From positions 1-15,827 of the forward strand of contig JALVRY010000195.1 of the NCBI GenBank assembly GCA_027024625.1: a stretch of 15,827 bases of DNA, given 5' to 3'. Numbering within the stretch: position 1 is the first letter of the stretch; every line of letters starts with the position of its first letter. Under the pieces are notes generated by a model. That model ran no database searches, had not been told where the DNA came from, and was given only the letters and a program-made list of their open reading frames with translations. Made by a program: the position numbers and the translations under genes. Below are positions 13,439-15,827 of this stretch, piece after piece. This DNA comes from Thiotrichaceae bacterium (GTDB lineage: Bacteria > Pseudomonadota > Gammaproteobacteria > Thiotrichales > Thiotrichaceae).

Positions 13439-14902
13439 ATGAGAATCCTCGAAGAAGCCCTGACTTTTGATGATGTTCTCCTTGTCCCTGCCCATTCTAC
13501 GGTCTTGCCGACAGAAGTTGACCTCTCAACAAAACTAACAAGAGAGATTGACCTTCAAATCCCTTTTATTTCTGCTGCGATGGATACAGTAACAGAAGCC
13601 AAGTTAGCGATTGCGATTGCACAGGAAGGCGGTTTAGGAATCATTCACAAAAATATGAGTGCTGCTCAACAGGCGGATCAAGTTCGTCGTGTTAAAAAGT
13701 TTGAAAGTGGCATCATTAAAGATCCAATTACTGTACCTGCGGATACAACGCTTAAAACGGTGCTAGAAATTATGAAAGGTCATAATATTTCTGGTGTACC
13801 AGTGGTAGAAGCAGAAGGCAGCGATAAGCTAGTTGGAATTATTACCAGCCGTGATCTACGTTTTCAGCTAGATTTGGAAGCCCCTGTCACCACACGCATG
13901 ACTCCAAAAGATAAGCTGGTGACCGTACCAGAAGGGACTAGTAAAGGTCGAATCCAAAAGTTATTGCACGAAAACCGTATTGAAAAAGTCTTAGAAGTCT
14001 CTGATGATTTTAGACTGCGTGGTTTGATTACGGTTAAAGATATTCAAAAATCGCGTGACTTCCCAATGGCGAGCAAAGACTCCTCGGGTAGTTTGCGTGT
14101 CGGTGCAGCCGTTGGTACAGCCGCAGGTACGGAAGACCGTATCGAAGCCTTAGCGGAAGCGGGCGTTGATGTGATTACTGTCGATACGGCACACGGTCAC
14201 TCACAAGGCGTGCTAGAGAAGTTGAAATGGCTGAAAGGTAAATTCCCAGACGTACAAATCATCGGCGGAAATATTGCCACAGGTGAGGCTGCTCTTGCCT
14301 TAGTTGAGGCAGGGGCGGATGCAGTTAAAGTGGGTATTGGACCAGGTTCAATCTGCACAACGCGTATTGTCGCTGGTGTCGGCGTTCCACAAATTACCGC
14401 ATTGATGAATGTGGCTAAAGCCCTAGAAGGTACAGGCGTTCCATTTATTGCAGACGGTGGTTTACGCTTCTCTGGTGATATTGCTAAATCACTAGCGGCA
14501 GGTGCGTATTCCGTGATGATGGGCGGCATGTTCGCAGGTACAGATGAAGCCCCGGGTGAGATTGAAATCTACCAAGGACGCTCGTATAAATCGTATCGCG
14601 GTATGGGTTCATTAGGAGCAATGGCGAAAGGCTCTAGCGACCGCTACTTCCAATCAGAAAATGCAGTCGATAAGCTTGTACCAGAAGGCATTGAAGGACG
14701 TGTGGCTTACAAAGGCTCATTGTCTCCCATTATCCACCAAATGATTGGCGGTATTCGCTCCAGTATGGGCTATGTCGGCTGTGCCAACCTCGAAGAAATG
14801 CGTAGTAAACCTAAGTTTGTGCGTATCAGCGGTGCAGGTATGAAAGAATCCCATGTGCATGACGTGACTATCACCAAAGAATCGCCTAATTATCGCGTTT
14901 AG
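13439..14902 (+). CDS. guaB: GuaB: inosine-5'-monophosphate dehydrogenase
   Basis: IMPDH oxidises IMP to XMP with NAD+, the committed step of GMP synthesis, as a cytoplasmic tetramer. The ATG at 13439 is chosen because AAGGA (13427-13431) precedes it at ideal distance; this gives 487 residues, one short of E. coli. The catalytic domain begins with [15 protein letters not shown]. Two CBS regulatory domains occupy about 90-205 ([21 protein letters not shown]). The active-site loop [13 protein letters not shown] carries the catalytic Cys306 (Cys305 in E. coli). The NAD-binding [12 protein letters not shown], the [12 protein letters not shown] phosphate-site block and the flap [10 protein letters not shown] are intact. 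guaA follows, separated by 235 bases that contain an inserted palindromic element. Confidence 0.97.
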   Translation: MRILEEALTFDDVLLVPAHSTVLPTEVDLSTKLTREIDLQIPFISAAMDTVTEAKLAIAIAQEGGLGIIHKNMSAAQQADQVRRVKKFESGIIKDPITVPADTTLKTVLEIMKGHNISGVPVVEAEGSDKLVGIITSRDLRFQLDLEAPVTTRMTPKDKLVTVPEGTSKGRIQKLLHENRIEKVLEVSDDFRLRGLITVKDIQKSRDFPMASKDSSGSLRVGAAVGTAAGTEDRIEALAEAGVDVITVDTAHGHSQGVLEKLKWLKGKFPDVQIIGGNIATGEAALALVEAGADAVKVGIGPGSICTTRIVAGVGVPQITALMNVAKALEGTGVPFIADGGLRFSGDIAKSLAAGAYSVMMGGMFAGTDEAPGEIEIYQGRSYKSYRGMGSLGAMAKGSSDRYFQSENAVDKLVPEGIEGRVAYKGSLSPIIHQMIGGIRSSMGYVGCANLEEMRSKPKFVRISGAGMKESHVHDVTITKESPNYRV

Positions 14903-14943
14903 TTTTATTTTTAACACAGATGGTACTGAGGGTCTGGAGGTAA

Positions 14944-14978
14944 TTAACCGCAGATAAACGCAAATGAACGCAAATATA
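14944..14978 (+). repeat. Left terminal repeat of the guaB-guaA MITE
   Basis: TTAAC followed by CGCAGATAAA, CGCAAATGAA and CGCAAATATA. Confidence 0.75.
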
Positions 14979-15046
14979 AAGCAATAAAAACACTTTTTAG
15001 TAATCTAGGAGGCTTCGGCTTGACGAAGCAGTGGTGTTTTTCAGCT

Positions 15047-15081
15047 ATTATCTGTGTTCATTTGCGTTTATCTGCGGTTAA
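15047..15081 (-). repeat. Right terminal repeat of the guaB-guaA MITE
   Basis: On the minus strand: TTAAC, then CGCAGATAAA, CGCAAATGAA and CACAGATAAT. The third unit is of the CACAGAT type found in the GxxExxY element, linking the two families. Confidence 0.75.
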
Positions 15082-15137
15082 AAACTCTGTGCCTTTCTCC
15101 GTGCCCTCTCTATTAAATCTTTTAAAGGTTTACCCCA

Positions 15138-15827
15138 ATGACTCAAGACATCCATTCCGATCGTATTCTTATTTTAGATTTTGGTTCTCAATATACCCAA
15201 TTAATTGCTCGTCGTGTGCGGGAGTCGGGCGTATTTTGTGAGCTATTTCCTTGGGATGTCAGCGATGACGACGTGCGGGAGTTTGCTCCCAAAGGCATTA
15301 TTCTTTCGGGTGGTCCTGAATCAACCATCGGTGATGAGGCTCCTGTCGCCCCGCAAGCTGTCTTCGACTTAGGTGTTCCTGTATTGGGCATTTGCTACGG
15401 TATGCAAACAATGGCAGCTCAGTTAGGTGGTGCAGTGGAAACATCGGAGCATCGTGAATATGGCTATGCTCAAGTGCGAGCGAGAGGGCATTCGTCACTG
15501 CTAAAAGACATAGAAGATCATGTCACCGATGAAGGCTTTGGCATGTTGGACGTGTGGATGTCGCATGGTGATCGTGTTACGGCGATTCCTGATGGCTTCA
15601 AGGTGATGGCAAGTACCGATAATGCACCGCTGGCGGGAATGGCAGATGAAGAACGTCGATTCTACGGAGTGCAATTCCATCCAGAAGTCACGCATACCAA
15701 ACAAGGTGGTCGAATTTTAGATCGTTTTGTCAAAGAAATTTGTGATTGTGATGGCTTGTGGACGGCTTCTAATATTATCGAAGACAGCATTAAAAATATT
15801 CAAGCTCAAGTCGGTGAGGATGAGGTT
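15138..15827 (+). CDS. guaA: GuaA: GMP synthase (glutamine-hydrolysing), N-terminal part
   Basis: GuaA aminates XMP to GMP using ammonia from glutamine and ATP. The window holds the first 230 codons from ATG 15138 and the gene runs off the right edge (E. coli is 525 residues). The class I glutamine amidotransferase domain is complete, with [18 protein letters not shown] near the N-terminus, the nucleophile elbow GICYGMQ (Cys86), and [11 protein letters not shown] (His181, Glu183), the same numbering as the E. coli triad. The start of the ATP-pyrophosphatase domain ([14 protein letters not shown], about 205 on) is reached. A modest AAGG at 15125-15128 is the ribosome-binding site. The inserted element upstream separates it from guaB, but a shared transcript remains likely. 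Confidence 0.96.
   Translation, partial: MTQDIHSDRILILDFGSQYTQLIARRVRESGVFCELFPWDVSDDDVREFAPKGIILSGGPESTIGDEAPVAPQAVFDLGVPVLGICYGMQTMAAQLGGAVETSEHREYGYAQVRARGHSSLLKDIEDHVTDEGFGMLDVWMSHGDRVTAIPDGFKVMASTDNAPLAGMADEERRFYGVQFHPEVTHTKQGGRILDRFVKEICDCDGLWTASNIIEDSIKNIQAQVGEDEV

Larger units (their letters stand above)
14944..15081. mobile_element. 138-base gene-free MITE with the same ends as the GxxExxY element
   Basis: The ends (14944-14978 and 15047-15081) match as inverted repeats at 31 of 35 positions, the first 25 exactly. Each is TTAAC plus three 10-base units of the CGCARATRAA type. The interior is also palindromic: AAAAACAC (14986-14993) with GTGTTTTT (15034-15041), and GCTTCG (15012-15017) with CGAAGC (15024-15029), so the whole element can fold into one long hairpin. 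It lies between guaB and guaA and could act as a terminator-like or mRNA-processing structure. Shortened copies of the repeat motif (AACACAGATGG at 14912-14922) lie just outside it. Confidence 0.7.

Noticed and set aside
14197..14529. 110-codon minus-strand frame inside guaB
   Set aside because: It is antisense to the IMPDH catalytic core and its composition is a by-product of that codon usage.
14949..15076. CRISPR array at the CGCAGATAAA-type repeats
   Set aside because: The units are 10 bases, directly abutting and arranged as inverted ends with no spacers, so they are terminal repeats, not a CRISPR array.

Overview
The window is chromosomal DNA from an AT-rich gammaproteobacterium. This rests on a guaB-guaA pair with E. 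coli-like catalytic residue numbering, a YeeN-type YebC paralogue, a HugZ/HutZ-type heme protein and a Pseudomonas-type Pel exopolysaccharide cluster. The many inverted repeats and the GxxExxY gene would suit a Thiotrichales-like genome, but genus cannot be fixed from sequence alone.

Layout. 1-136: a long imperfect palindrome (MITE-like). 174-671 (+): a small HugZ/HutZ-family protein whose 3' end overlaps, tail to tail, an unrecognised 687-residue minus-strand protein (622-2685) with Ig-like and beta-helix-like parts. 2686-3135: a 450-base divergent intergenic region with several dyads and a well-placed short hydrophobic reading frame. 3136-10443 (+): pelB, pelC, an inserted GxxExxY gene, pelD and pelE. 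10480-11199 (+): yeeN. 11277-12104 and 12192-13094 (-): a PPC-like beta-sandwich protein and an EamA-family transporter. 13095-13438: a divergent regulatory region with a possible attenuator for the transporter and the guaB promoter. 13439-14902: guaB. 14944-15081: a gene-free palindromic element. 15138 to the window end: the first 230 codons of guaA.

How the genes work together. PelB (outer-membrane beta-barrel with a periplasmic TPR solenoid) and PelC (outer-membrane lipoprotein ring) form the export half of the Pel apparatus. PelD (c-di-GMP receptor-like) and PelE (inner-membrane TPR protein) belong to the synthase half. PelF (glycosyltransferase), PelG (membrane transporter) and PelA (deacetylase/hydrolase) are not in the window, so the system here is split or incomplete. 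GuaB and GuaA carry out the two steps from IMP to GMP, the precursor of c-di-GMP, though any link to PelD is only a biochemical connection.

Most notable structure. Two elements share the same 35-base terminal inverted repeats, each built as TTAAC plus three tandem 10-base units. One (7663-8137) carries the GxxExxY gene and sits between pelC and pelD. The other (14944-15081) has no gene and sits between guaB and guaA. The pair looks like a gene-carrying element and its MITE. The first insertion appears to have taken over the ribosome-binding site at the end of pelC and left pelD without one. Second in interest is the minus-strand leader upstream of the EamA transporter. It contains a strong intrinsic terminator, a short Arg/Cys-containing reading frame and a segment that can compete with the terminator, which is the layout of a ribosome-dependent attenuator.
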